From assembly GCF_000146675.1 (NCBI RefSeq), contig NZ_GL397214.1, positions 469,896 through 533,895 on the forward strand: 64,000 nt of DNA, written 5' to 3'. This document shows, piece by piece, positions 35,369 through 44,186 of the stretch; position 1 is the stretch's first letter, and every line of letters starts with the position of its first letter. This stretch comes from Hoylesella marshii DSM 16973 = JCM 13450 (GTDB lineage Bacteria; Bacteroidota; Bacteroidia; Bacteroidales; Bacteroidaceae). The notes under the pieces are model-generated. The model saw only the letters and a list, made by a program, of their open reading frames with translations. It had not been told where the DNA came from and searched no databases. The position numbers were made by a program, and so were the translations under genes.

Positions 35369-36718
35369 TTATGGAGTTATTATCAATCTGAGACTATCTG
35401 CTTTACAACGTTCCTTAAGCCAGAGTTGTAGTCTTTGTCTGTTTGAACTATTAAATCTTAACTTACTGTTTATAATTACAACTATATATCTTTTGTGATT
35501 GGCTGAATCTGTCTCAAATTCCTTGATATTTGAGATGCTGATTTGACTAACAGAAGGAAAAAGTTGTTTCATCTCACCGGAAACTTCAGAACTTAAAGAC
35601 TCGTAACGTGTATAGGTTTCCAATTGTTTTTCCAACTCATGAATTTGTTGTGATTGTTCTATTATTTTTTTGTCATTAGCTTCCCTTGACATTGTGACTG
35701 TCGAAAGTTCTTTATTCATGAGTAATAGGCTGTCGGATTGGTCTCCCTGAATAATATTGAGCTTGTAGTCGGCCAACTGATACTTGGATAGCTTCTTGCT
35801 TGCTTTCTTGATGGTATCATGCGAAATTATTTTCCCCAAAGCAACTATATTGAGCATTTTGTCATGCTCATTGATATTCTGTGATAAAATATGTGTACCT
35901 TTAAACGTCAGTTCTTCCCTTACAAAGCTCCTTAGATTATTTTTAGTAATGCTCTGTTTAATGATAAGCATGGTCATATATGCAGCAGGGAGCATGGTCA
36001 ATACCACGACAGCCATAATAAATCTTTTAACCTTGACTATCTTTTCGGCATCAATGATGGTGGTCTGCCTGAATTTGAACATTCTGGTTCCAACGAAAGT
36101 TGCCAGACAAATAAAAACGGTATTGATAAAGAATAGATAGAAAGCCCCAAAGAAATAGGATAAATTTCCAACTGCAATTCCATATCCAGCTGTACACAGT
36201 GGTGGCATGAGTGCTGTGGCAATTGCTACGCCCGGAATAACATTACTTTTGCCTTTTGTAGCCAATGCTATGAATCCGGCAGCTCCACCTAAAAGAGCAA
36301 TCAGCACATCATAGAGCGATGGAGAAGTTCGTGCCAATAATTCTGATTGTGCTTCGTTCAAAGGTGTAATTAAAAAATAAATGGTGGCTGTGAGCACACT
36401 GATAACCGTAGCTATCAGATAATTGATTGCCGAACGTTTCAACAATCCAATATCATAAATACCAACAGCCAATCCAATACCGATGATAGGTCCCATTAAG
36501 GGGGAAATCAGCATGGCACCAATGATAACTGCCGTAGAATTGACATTTAATCCCAAAGAAGCAATGAAGATAGCAAAAATCAATATCCATAGCTGTGCTC
36601 CATGGAAGCTAATGGAACTTTCCACATTCTCAATCGTAGTCTGTTCATCTTCCTTGTCAGCATTGATATTGAAGTATTTTTTTAGTAATTTGAAGAATGA
36701 TAATTCTTGGTGTTTCAT
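35369..36718 (-). CDS. DUF389 membrane protein
   Basis: 449 residues from ATG 36718 (MKHQELSFFKLLKKYF); the frame is open further but without likeness. A cytoplasmic N-terminus, then the DUF389 membrane core (about 42-270) with the signatures SLGLNVNSTAVIIGAMLISPLMGP and GVAIATALMPPLC, both in pieces; the C-terminal 170 residues are a soluble, partly coiled-coil region (HELEKQLETYTRYE). Transport role unknown. It lies between the two IS remnants and is AT-richer than its surroundings, so acquisition by transfer is possible. The stop is 18 bases from the IS end. Confidence 0.85.
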   Translation of the reverse strand: MKHQELSFFKLLKKYFNINADKEDEQTTIENVESSISFHGAQLWILIFAIFIASLGLNVNSTAVIIGAMLISPLMGPIIGIGLAVGIYDIGLLKRSAINYLIATVISVLTATIYFLITPLNEAQSELLARTSPSLYDVLIALLGGAAGFIALATKGKSNVIPGVAIATALMPPLCTAGYGIAVGNLSYFFGAFYLFFINTVFICLATFVGTRMFKFRQTTIIDAEKIVKVKRFIMAVVVLTMLPAAYMTMLIIKQSITKNNLRSFVREELTFKGTHILSQNINEHDKMLNIVALGKIISHDTIKKASKKLSKYQLADYKLNIIQGDQSDSLLLMNKELSTVTMSREANDKKIIEQSQQIHELEKQLETYTRYESLSSEVSGEMKQLFPSVSQISISNIKEFETDSANHKRYIVVIINSKLRFNSSNRQRLQLWLKERCKADSLRLIITP

Positions 36719-36880
36719 AAGAATAACTTTTTTTAGAGTCGCTTGCAAAGATATAAAAAAAGTTATAAAAGAGAGAAATACTTGCTTGTATGTTGTCAAA
36801 CAAAAGTGCACAACTGCAAATATAGTTATTTACTCTGAAATTTCTTTTTTTTTATTGGTTGACTCTTTAATTGAGAATAA

Positions 36881-37120
36881 AAAACCCTCAAACGTATGAA
36901 ACTTAAAAGTCGTATCATGCATAAGGGAACAAGAGGACATGAAATTACTGAAAGGCAGCAGCGCATCAACGTTGCGATAAGTAAGATACGCTACAAAGTA
37001 GAACGCACCTTTGGTTCTATGCATAGATGATTTGGTGCTGGAATAGCAAGATACGTCGGACTTTCAAAAACACATGCGCAGCATATTATGGAATCCATTG
37101 CCTACAACTTATACCGATAA
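36881..37120 (+). pseudogene. Second transposase fragment of the same IS type
   Basis: Nearly identical to 34947-35174 of the first copy, in the same direction. It keeps the base missing in the first copy (ACTGAAAG versus ACGAAAG) but has an in-frame TGA where the first has TGG (SMHR-stop-FGAG). It ends with NLYR-stop. Both IS ends are absent. The stretch 36812-36880 before it is the DUF389 upstream region, with nothing else recognised. Confidence 0.85.
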
Positions 37121-37192
37121 ACCGAGAAAAAACGTTCCTCCCTTACAGTCTTTTCCTCCATAGAGGAAGACAGAAAGATTCATAAAAACGTT

Positions 37193-37253
37193 CGTCATCC
37201 ATGGAAGAAGAAGTCTTTTTAAACAGGATACCTCTTTTCATCCATGGATGACG
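37193..37253 (-). terminator. Long inverted repeat downstream of the cyclophilin gene
   Basis: 13-base perfect arms CGTCATCCATGGA / TCCATGGATGACG with a 35-base centre. On the minus strand the second arm is followed by AACGTTTTTATG, consistent with termination of the cyd-cyclophilin direction. Confidence 0.5.
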
Positions 37254-37280
37254 ATACTATAAAGCATTTGCAATACGCTA

Positions 37281-37964
37281 TCAACGTATAACAGTAGCTC
37301 TGATGATTCTCACATCGTCGCATGGTCTGTCGTTCTCATCACATTCCACCTGCTGTATCTTATCCACAACCTCCATACCCTCTAACACTTCACCAAAAAC
37401 GGTATATTGGGCATCAAGATGCGGCGTGCCGCCCACCTCTTTGTAGTATTCCCGTTGTTCAGCGGGCATCGTTGCCTTGCCGTCGGTGGCCTTTGTCATG
37501 TTTTTTTGTATGTTATCAAGCGAGGCATCGCTATGTTTACGTCCCCAAACAATATAGAATTGGCTGGCAGAAGACGCCCGTTGAGGATTCACTTTATCCG
37601 GTTCGCGGGCAGCTGCAACGGCTCCGCGCTTATGGAAATACTTGGGATAAACGATTTCTGCGGGTATCTGATAATACTCCGGAGAATCTCCCACCCTATC
37701 TCCCGGGTGAGCATATCTGCTCAGGCTGTCGCCCGTCTGTATCATGAAATTGGGTATCACACGATGGAATAACACACCGTCATAGAATCCTTTGCGCGTA
37801 AGTTTCAAGAAATTGTCTCTATGAAGTGGCGTTTCATTGTACAGAGCGATACGAATATTGCCTGCTGTGGTTTCCAACAACACCTCATGGCGCGTGTCCT
37901 TTTCCTGCGCACAGAAAGGTATTGCAAGGACAAACATAAGGAAAGAAAGGATTGTTTGCTTCAT
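37281..37964 (-). CDS. Peptidyl-prolyl cis-trans isomerase, cyclophilin type, secreted
   Basis: 227 residues; signal peptide (MKQTILSFLMFVLAIPFCAQ, cut near 20) then a cyclophilin domain: TTAGNIRIALYNETPLHRDNF, GFYDGVLFHRVIPNFMIQTGD with the catalytic Arg, and the ASSASQFYIVWG strand, closing in YTVFGEVLEGMEVVDKI. It helps fold exported proteins in the periplasm. It lies 13 bases after cydB on the same strand but is functionally separate. Confidence 0.94.
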   Translation of the reverse strand: MKQTILSFLMFVLAIPFCAQEKDTRHEVLLETTAGNIRIALYNETPLHRDNFLKLTRKGFYDGVLFHRVIPNFMIQTGDSLSRYAHPGDRVGDSPEYYQIPAEIVYPKYFHKRGAVAAAREPDKVNPQRASSASQFYIVWGRKHSDASLDNIQKNMTKATDGKATMPAEQREYYKEVGGTPHLDAQYTVFGEVLEGMEVVDKIQQVECDENDRPCDDVRIIRATVIR

Positions 37965-37977
37965 TTCGTAGTTTTAT

Positions 37978-39120
37978 TTAATAGGTATCTTCTTCGTGTA
38001 TCTTAATATGGTCAATCTTTTTGCTGTCCATGACACGCCATACATATATAATATAGGTCAACACAAAAGGAATGAAGAGAGAGACAACAGACATGGCACC
38101 GAGTGTAAACTTACTGCTGCAACTGTTGGCGATGGTGAGACTACTCTGCAAATCGGCATTGGAAGGATAATAGGCCGTATGGTTCCAGCCGGCACAAAGG
38201 AAAATAACGAGTACCACAAGTATCACACCCACTCCCGCAAACCATATTCCTTTCACGTAATCGGCACGCATGACGGTGCGCAGAATGGCTGTCAGCAGCA
38301 ACACTACGCCCAACAGCAGCACGAGCGTAAGATACCACATATCGGTCAAGTTGTGAAGATACTTCATCGGTTCCATCAGGATTTCACCCGTCAAAGGGTC
38401 TTCGCTGAAACCATCTTTCAGCAGTGTACGCACAAAGAAGGTGAGAAACAGTGCGAGGAATAACCCCGAATTGCCAATCAGTTGCTTACGGCAACGCTCG
38501 CGGATAATAGCATCGTTTACGTTGTTGATGGTATAGAACAAGCCGAGAACCCGTGCGAGGAAGAATACAGCGAGACCAAATATCAGATTCCACACATCGA
38601 GCAATGCGTCCAAGCCATGACTTGCATTAGCCCATCGGCTAATGACGGGTTGCATGCCATCGGTAATGTTCATCTTATCTACGATGAAGTTGGAACCGTT
38701 GAAGAAAGTGGCTACGGCACCACCGAGCAGCAGCGGACCTACGACACCATTGATAACGAGGAGTATTTGAAAGGTCTTTGCTCCGAAGATGTTGCCGGCC
38801 TTATTCTGGAACTCATAACCCACCGCCTGCAGAATAAATGAAAACAAAATCACCATCCATAGCCAGTATGCCCCGCCAAAGCTCGTACTGTAAAACAAAG
38901 GGAAAGAGGCAAAAAACGCCCCACCAAAAGTAACGAGTGTAGTAAATGTTACTTCCCATTTTCTACCTGTGGAGTTGATGAGCATTTTCCGTTCTTCCTC
39001 TGTTTTTCCGAGGTTGAATATCAAAGAATTGGCTCCCTGAACAAACATCAAAAAGACGAGTAATGCTCCTAAAAGCGATATGAGGAACCACCAATAATGT
39101 TGATAGAAATCGTATATCAT
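37978..39120 (-). CDS. cydB: Cytochrome bd ubiquinol oxidase, subunit II
   Basis: 380 residues with about nine membrane helices, forming with CydA the high-affinity quinol oxidase that lowers oxygen in the cytoplasm of these anaerobes. Start MIYDFYQHYWWFLISLLGALLVFLMFVQGANSLIF (first helix). It follows cydA by 29 bases. Compared with E. coli CydB the sequence is diverged, as usual in Bacteroidota. Confidence 0.94.
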   Translation of the reverse strand: MIYDFYQHYWWFLISLLGALLVFLMFVQGANSLIFNLGKTEEERKMLINSTGRKWEVTFTTLVTFGGAFFASFPLFYSTSFGGAYWLWMVILFSFILQAVGYEFQNKAGNIFGAKTFQILLVINGVVGPLLLGGAVATFFNGSNFIVDKMNITDGMQPVISRWANASHGLDALLDVWNLIFGLAVFFLARVLGLFYTINNVNDAIIRERCRKQLIGNSGLFLALFLTFFVRTLLKDGFSEDPLTGEILMEPMKYLHNLTDMWYLTLVLLLGVVLLLTAILRTVMRADYVKGIWFAGVGVILVVLVIFLCAGWNHTAYYPSNADLQSSLTIANSCSSKFTLGAMSVVSLFIPFVLTYIIYVWRVMDSKKIDHIKIHEEDTY

Positions 39121-39149
39121 TGTATAAATCTGTTAAAGTAAAGTCATTC

Positions 39150-40718
39150 TTATTCTATAGAACTCAATTCCGGTCCCTTCTTAATCTCTTTACATAAGAT
39201 GCTGATTTCTGTAATCAACATAGCTGTAAAGAGTGCGAGGAAAATAAAGAAAGTAATCGCGATAGAACCGGAATGTAGGTCGGAAACAGCTGCCCATGTA
39301 GGGAGCATGTCTTGAATCGTCCACGGTTGCCGTCCTAACTCTGCCACTATCCACCCCGCTTCACTGGCTATATAACCCAGAGGCAGCATGGCGATACCCG
39401 CGACATGCAACCAGCGAGGACGGGAAATGTCTTTCTTATACAAATAGAACACGAGTACTCCAAAAAACAAGATAAAGAGACAACCCAGTCCTACCATCAA
39501 TCTGAACGACCAGAAAGTGAGGGGAATGTGTGGTACGATTTGGTCTGGATCTTTCACATAGCCGTAACCAAAGTACTTCATATTACGGGTCAATACATCT
39601 GAATATTTCTTCGTTTCAGCTGAATTACCTGCTTCTTTTGCTTTTCGATAGGCACTCAAAGCCTGAATAGCAGCTCTTCCACGGAGCATTTTCTCTTTAA
39701 CAGACAATTCTTTCTCGCCATTAGGTAGCGTATAGCCCCCTTTGATGATGTCGTTTACCCCCGGAACATACCCTTTGAAGTCTTTTGTGGCAAGAAAAGA
39801 GAGGGCATTGGGCACGGCAATACGTAGCGGAGCTTCTTCGCCGCTCTTGTAATCGGGCTGTTGAAAGGGGTGTAATAGCGATACCACCGTGAGTGATTGC
39901 GATTCACCACCATCGTATAGCGCCTCCATGGCTGCGAGTTTCATCGGTTGCACCTTAGCCACCTGATAGGCGGAGCTATCGCCTGTGACCGCTGCCAGCA
40001 GTGCTGCCACGATACCCACTGCTGCCCCAATCTTTAAACTCTCTGTAGCAAAATAGCGTTCCCGTTTTTTCAATAGATAATAGCTGCTAACGGCTACGGT
40101 AAACACTGCTCCGACAATCCATGAAGAGGTAATGGTATGGAAAAACTTATCTATGGCGAAGGGAGAAAGAGCCACCTCTACAAAAGAGGTCATCTCATTT
40201 CTCATCGTATCGGGGTTGAATGTTTGTCCCACAGGATATTGCATCCAAGCATTGGCAACAAGAATCCACCAAGCAGAAAGCGTAGCTCCAAGTCCGGTCA
40301 GCCACGTCGAAGCAAGATGAAAACCACGGGAAACTTTGTTCCATCCGAAGAACATTACGGCCACGAAAGTAGACTCCATAAAGAAGGCCACAATACCTTC
40401 GATGGCTAATGGAGCACCGAAAATGTCGCCTACAAACCATGAATAGTTACTCCAATTGGTGCCGAATTCAAACTCAAGGATAATACCCGTCGCCACCCCC
40501 ATTGCGAAATTCACTCCAAAGAGCTTTTGCCAGAAGCGTGCAGTATCCTTCCAGAATTGCTTGCCTGTTCGGTAATAACAGGTCTCCATGATACCCATCA
40601 CGACGGCAAGTCCCAGTGTGAGCGGCACGAAAAGCCAATGGTAGATGGCTGTCAGCGCAAACTGTGCGCGAGACCAATCTACAGTTCCCGAATCAATTGC
40701 TAAGAAAAGATTTGTCAT
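39150..40718 (-). CDS. cydA: Cytochrome bd ubiquinol oxidase, subunit I
   Basis: 522 residues. The N-terminal RAQFALTAIYHWLFVPLTLG holds the haem b595 ligand His; GWNKVSRGFHLASTWL and the later LTFWSFRLMVGLG helix (with the axial Met) are family blocks. The Q-loop is present (about 255-330) with additional insertions. CydA binds all three haems and oxidises quinol. Within the operon DUF4492-cydA-cydB it follows the small DUF4492 gene by 80 bases. Confidence 0.95.
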   Translation of the reverse strand: MTNLFLAIDSGTVDWSRAQFALTAIYHWLFVPLTLGLAVVMGIMETCYYRTGKQFWKDTARFWQKLFGVNFAMGVATGIILEFEFGTNWSNYSWFVGDIFGAPLAIEGIVAFFMESTFVAVMFFGWNKVSRGFHLASTWLTGLGATLSAWWILVANAWMQYPVGQTFNPDTMRNEMTSFVEVALSPFAIDKFFHTITSSWIVGAVFTVAVSSYYLLKKRERYFATESLKIGAAVGIVAALLAAVTGDSSAYQVAKVQPMKLAAMEALYDGGESQSLTVVSLLHPFQQPDYKSGEEAPLRIAVPNALSFLATKDFKGYVPGVNDIIKGGYTLPNGEKELSVKEKMLRGRAAIQALSAYRKAKEAGNSAETKKYSDVLTRNMKYFGYGYVKDPDQIVPHIPLTFWSFRLMVGLGCLFILFFGVLVFYLYKKDISRPRWLHVAGIAMLPLGYIASEAGWIVAELGRQPWTIQDMLPTWAAVSDLHSGSIAITFFIFLALFTAMLITEISILCKEIKKGPELSSIE

Positions 40719-40798
40719 AATGATAAATTTGTATATAATATAGAAATGTGATTTCCAGTCCGAAAGTTTCTGCTTGTTCTCTGTTCGGTCAGCATTTG

Positions 40799-41065
40799 TT
40801 ATTTTACAGAGCGGTGAATCAGTTCACTCCCCACAAATTTCGCCTCTTCTCCTTCCTGCGCATGCTCTTTTAGAAAGTTAGGAAAAAAGAATAATTTCAA
40901 TACGAGAAACATGACCAACAGTTTAATGATGATAATCGTCCACAACGTTTTGCCCAAAGTCATATGGGTAAAGCCATCGTAATAAAGGTCGAACACTCTG
41001 TAGAAAAATCCTGACCTTTTAGTGGTTTGCATCGATTTAAACATGTATTGTCTTATTTTCCGCAA
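40799..41065 (-). CDS. DUF4492 small membrane protein of the cyd operon
   Basis: 88 residues with one strong membrane helix (about 43-62, WTIIIIKLLVMFLVLKLFFF) following the conserved FYRVFDLYYDGFTHMTLGKTLW segment. DUF4492 proteins are encoded next to cydAB in Bacteroidota and some Campylobacterota, and are probably an accessory subunit of the oxidase, in the way of CydX (inference). Start could be Met8 or Met12. It is the promoter-proximal gene. Confidence 0.85.
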   Translation of the reverse strand: MRKIRQYMFKSMQTTKRSGFFYRVFDLYYDGFTHMTLGKTLWTIIIIKLLVMFLVLKLFFFPNFLKEHAQEGEEAKFVGSELIHRSVK

Positions 41066-41119
41066 GTCTGACGATTACCTATACTCACCTTGATTGCCCT
41101 GCTTTTTACCTTACCAAGA

Positions 41120-41259
41120 TAGCGCAAATGAGCGCAATGTAAACTTGTTTACTGATTGCCGAATGCAGCTTATCTTATGCAAAGGTAGCGCAAATGAGCG
41201 CAATGTAAACTCGTTTACTAATTGCCGAATGCAGCTTATCTTATGCAAAGGTAGCAAAA
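41120..41259 (-). promoter_or_regulatory. Duplicated 66-bp promoter/operator unit upstream of the cyd operon
   Basis: Two full 66-bp units (boundaries at 41120, 41186 and 41252). Each ends in a -7 box for the minus strand: TACCTTTG at plus 41180-41187 and 41246-41253; a decayed one (TATCTTGG) is at 41114-41121. Each also holds the perfect inverted repeat GTAAAC-N2-GTTTAC (41139-41152 with TT, 41205-41218 with TC). The second palindrome covers the -33 position of the promoter at 41180, so a dimeric regulator could block or recruit polymerase there. Confidence 0.75.
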
Positions 41260-41468
41260 CTATTCCAACCATCATTCTATTTTTACGAAAAAACTAAAAT
41301 TTTTTATTGCGTCCGATAAAAAACCGCTAAGTACCTATTATTCTTTTCTTTCAGCACACGTTAAATAGCTATCTATAAATACATGGAACAAAACGAGGTA
41401 GAGTATAGCCGGAGAAATGTCGAGATATAGATAAGGTCACAACAGTCTTTACACGTCAGTAGACAAGA

Positions 41469-41556
41469 GCTAAGCTTTTAACGCGTAGAAGCATAGTCCT
41501 TACACGGTAAAAGCTATGTTTTCGGGCGATAAAAGCTATGCTTTTTCAAAACGGCA
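41469..41556. repeat. 22-bp tandem repeat array, locus 3 (4 units)
   Basis: Anchors GCTAAG (41469), GCATAG (41491), GCTATG (41513) and GCTATG (41535), again exactly 22 apart. Located in the divergent gap between the cyd operon and the export operon. The remainder of 41260-41750 contains no supported gene. Confidence 0.87.
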
Positions 41557-41751
41557 TCTATCTGATTGATTTTTATACTATTATGTTACTCGTTTTTACT
41601 TGTCTTTTTTATATTTATAAAGACTGTCTTATGACAGATGGGGTGCTTGGTTTGGGAACTTATAAACTTGTTTCATTTCATGTGTTTTGCTATCCATCTG
41701 TCCTAAAAACATTAAATTTAAACTAATTAAAGATTTGGGTGTCGCTATTTT

Positions 41752-41782
41752 TTTGTTATTTAATCGGAAAAGATTATTTTTG
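41752..41782 (+). promoter_or_regulatory. Promoter of the TolC/HlyD export operon
   Basis: TTTG (41752-41755), 19 bases, TATTTTTG (41775-41782); the ATG of the first gene is 35 bases further on. Confidence 0.8.
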
Positions 41783-41817
41783 CAGTCTATTGTTAAACGA
41801 GAAAAAATAAAAATTCT

Positions 41818-42690
41818 ATGAATAAGAAAACATGGATTTCTATTATAGCCATTGGCATACTATTGATAGCCGGCATTGTCTATCTCACATTGAATTTAAG
41901 TCGCCAACGGGAAGAAAACAAGGCGATGCAGGAACTTGCCGAGATGGATAAAAAAGAGATGGAAAACGAATATCGGCAGTTTGCTAACCAATATAGCGAG
42001 ATGAAAACGCAAATCAACAATGATTCCATCATCGCACAGCTTACTCAAGAGCAAATCAGAACACAGCAATTGCTGAAAGAATTACAAAATGTAAAGAGTA
42101 CCGATGCCCGTGAAATCACACGACTGAAACGTGAATTAGCCACTGTTCGGAAAGTATTACGCAGCTATGTGATGGAAATTGATTCCCTCAACCGTCTCAA
42201 TCAGAATCTTACTGCAGAGAATACGCAAATCAAAGGGCAGTATGCCGAAGCGACTAAGCGCATCGAAGGTCTGAGTACGGAAAAGGCTTCGTTGTCGGAA
42301 AAAGTAGCCATCGCAGCACAGTTAGATGCTACAGGCATCAATATGATTGCTAAAAACAAGCGTGGGAAAGCTACCGATGACATGAAGAAATGCAAAAGCA
42401 TTCAGGTAAACTTCACCATTACTAAAAATGTTACAGCAACCAATGGTATGCGAACACTTTACGTGTGTATCACCACTCCTACGGGAACGGTTCTTACAAC
42501 AGGAGGTACATTTCATTATGAGAATCGTTCATTGCCGTATTCCATGATGAAAACCATCGAATATACAGGCGAAGAAACACCCGTAACAGTATATTGGAAC
42601 GTATCGCAGTTTATGAGTAGCGGTACATATCGGGTGAGTATCTTTGCCGATGGCAATATGATAGGTTCGCGAAACTTTATATTCAAATAA
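41818..42690 (+). CDS. Membrane-anchored coiled-coil protein
   Basis: 290 residues: one N-terminal membrane helix (about 7-26), a long coiled coil (about 28-165, with heptad-like runs such as RLKRELATVRKVLRS and LNRLNQNLTAENTQIKGQ), then a compact beta-rich C-terminal domain (about 190-290). Often auto-named an SMC-like protein in Bacteroidetes, though it has no ATPase. Its stop overlaps the TolC start by one base (TAATG), so it belongs to the export operon and may bridge the periplasm (inference). Confidence 0.8.
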   Translation: MNKKTWISIIAIGILLIAGIVYLTLNLSRQREENKAMQELAEMDKKEMENEYRQFANQYSEMKTQINNDSIIAQLTQEQIRTQQLLKELQNVKSTDAREITRLKRELATVRKVLRSYVMEIDSLNRLNQNLTAENTQIKGQYAEATKRIEGLSTEKASLSEKVAIAAQLDATGINMIAKNKRGKATDDMKKCKSIQVNFTITKNVTATNGMRTLYVCITTPTGTVLTTGGTFHYENRSLPYSMMKTIEYTGEETPVTVYWNVSQFMSSGTYRVSIFADGNMIGSRNFIFK

Positions 42691-44177
42691 TGAAAGGTCT
42701 GCTTTCTCTGTTCCTTTTCGCAGGTTCGGCCTTGCCTTGCCTTGCCCAGCAGCTCTCTTTAGACAGTTGCCGGCAGCTTGCTTTGCGCAACAACAAACAG
42801 TTGAATATTGCCAAGATGAAGCAGGATGTCGCTTTGAATACGCGTAAGGCAACCCATACAAAACTGCTTCCTCATGTGAATGCCGTGGGTGGGTACACCT
42901 TTTTCAGTCGCAAAATATCGCTGTTGAACAATGAGCAGAAAGCCGGGCTGAGCAATTTAGGTACGACCGCAGCCACAAAGACTACACAGGGTATATCGAA
43001 TACCATTACCTCTTTAGCACAACAGGGCATCATCACGCCCGCTCAGGCACTGCAACTCCAACAGATGATGACGACTGTCGGTCCGCAGATAAGCGGGGGC
43101 ATTGCGCAGATGGGCAACGAATTGGGCGCATCTTTACGCGATGCCCTCGATACAGATACCCGCAATGTGTGGTCGGGAGCTGTCATGGTAACCCAACCTA
43201 TCTATATGGGTGGCGGATTATTGGCCGCCAACCGGATGGCAAAACTCGCTGAAAAGCTCGCCTCAAATGGCGTAGACGAACGTAGACAAACCACTCTTTA
43301 CGATACAGATCAAGCCTATTGGACTGTAGTTTCTCTGCGACAAAAAGAGAAGTTGGCAACAAGTTATCTCAATCTCGTAAGGAAATTAGATACAGATGTG
43401 GCAAAAATGATTCGCGAAGGCGTAGCCACACGCGCCGACGGGCTCAAAGTAAGTGTGAAAGTAAATGAGGCAGAAATGCAGCTGACACAAGTAGACGACG
43501 GATTGTCGTTAGCCCGTATGTACCTTTGTCAGTTGTGTGGATTGCCTTTAGACAGTAATATCACATTGTCAGATGAAGGTAAAGAGACACTTCCCTCAGC
43601 CGAAGTAATTCCCGAAGTCACGGAAATCAACAATCGACCGGAGCTACGCATGCTGGAAACAGCAGTGAATATGAGCAAAGAAGCCACAAAGATGGTACGT
43701 GCAGCCTATCTTCCTCAAGTCGGATTAACAGGCGGTTATTTGATTTCTAACCCGAATCTATTCAACGGATTCCAACGTAAATTTGCCGGAGTATGGAACG
43801 TTGGTATCGTTGTAAGAGTGCCCGTTTGGAATTGGTGCGAGGGCGATTATAAAGTAAGGGCTTCCAAAATCACCTCCCGCATTGCGACCTTAGAGCTAAG
43901 TGAGGCAAAAGAAAAGATAGAGCTACAAGTAAATCAAAGCCGATTTAAAGTAAAAGAAGCCTATAAGAAATTGGCAATGGCACGCAAAAACATAGAACGT
44001 GCCGATGAAAATCTGCGTTGCGCCAATCTCGGATTTAAGGAAGGTGTCATGGAAACCACAGATGTCATGGCTGCACAAACCGCATGGCTACAAGCACAAA
44101 CGCAGAAGATAGATGCAGAAATAGATGTTAAACTATCACTGGTAAACCTGAAAAAGGCACTTGGTGTATTAGAATGA
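42690..44177 (+). CDS. TolC family outer-membrane efflux protein
   Basis: 495 residues; signal peptide (about 1-19, ending LPCLAQ), then two OEP repeats typical of TolC: LDSCRQLALRNNKQLNIAKMK near the start and the mirror helices (about 180-310 and 330-490), with the second-half opening EVIPEVTEINNRPELRMLETAV. A 70-residue Gln/Thr-rich insertion (about 85-155) follows the first strand. The protein forms the outer-membrane channel of the export system. It is nine bases before the HlyD-type gene. Confidence 0.92.
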   Translation: MKGLLSLFLFAGSALPCLAQQLSLDSCRQLALRNNKQLNIAKMKQDVALNTRKATHTKLLPHVNAVGGYTFFSRKISLLNNEQKAGLSNLGTTAATKTTQGISNTITSLAQQGIITPAQALQLQQMMTTVGPQISGGIAQMGNELGASLRDALDTDTRNVWSGAVMVTQPIYMGGGLLAANRMAKLAEKLASNGVDERRQTTLYDTDQAYWTVVSLRQKEKLATSYLNLVRKLDTDVAKMIREGVATRADGLKVSVKVNEAEMQLTQVDDGLSLARMYLCQLCGLPLDSNITLSDEGKETLPSAEVIPEVTEINNRPELRMLETAVNMSKEATKMVRAAYLPQVGLTGGYLISNPNLFNGFQRKFAGVWNVGIVVRVPVWNWCEGDYKVRASKITSRIATLELSEAKEKIELQVNQSRFKVKEAYKKLAMARKNIERADENLRCANLGFKEGVMETTDVMAAQTAWLQAQTQKIDAEIDVKLSLVNLKKALGVLE

Positions 44178-44186
44178 TGATAAGAT

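Noticed and set aside
37201-37260. Small-RNA gene
   Set aside because: The inverted repeat fits better as a terminator of the minus-strand cyd-cyclophilin run.
41094-41297. Plus-strand frame with repeated NERNVNSFTNCRMQ segments
   Set aside because: It is the translated 66-bp promoter duplication of the cyd operon.
41538-41726. 62-residue hydrophobic frame
   Set aside because: AT-rich leader of the export operon; no ribosome site and no family resemblance.
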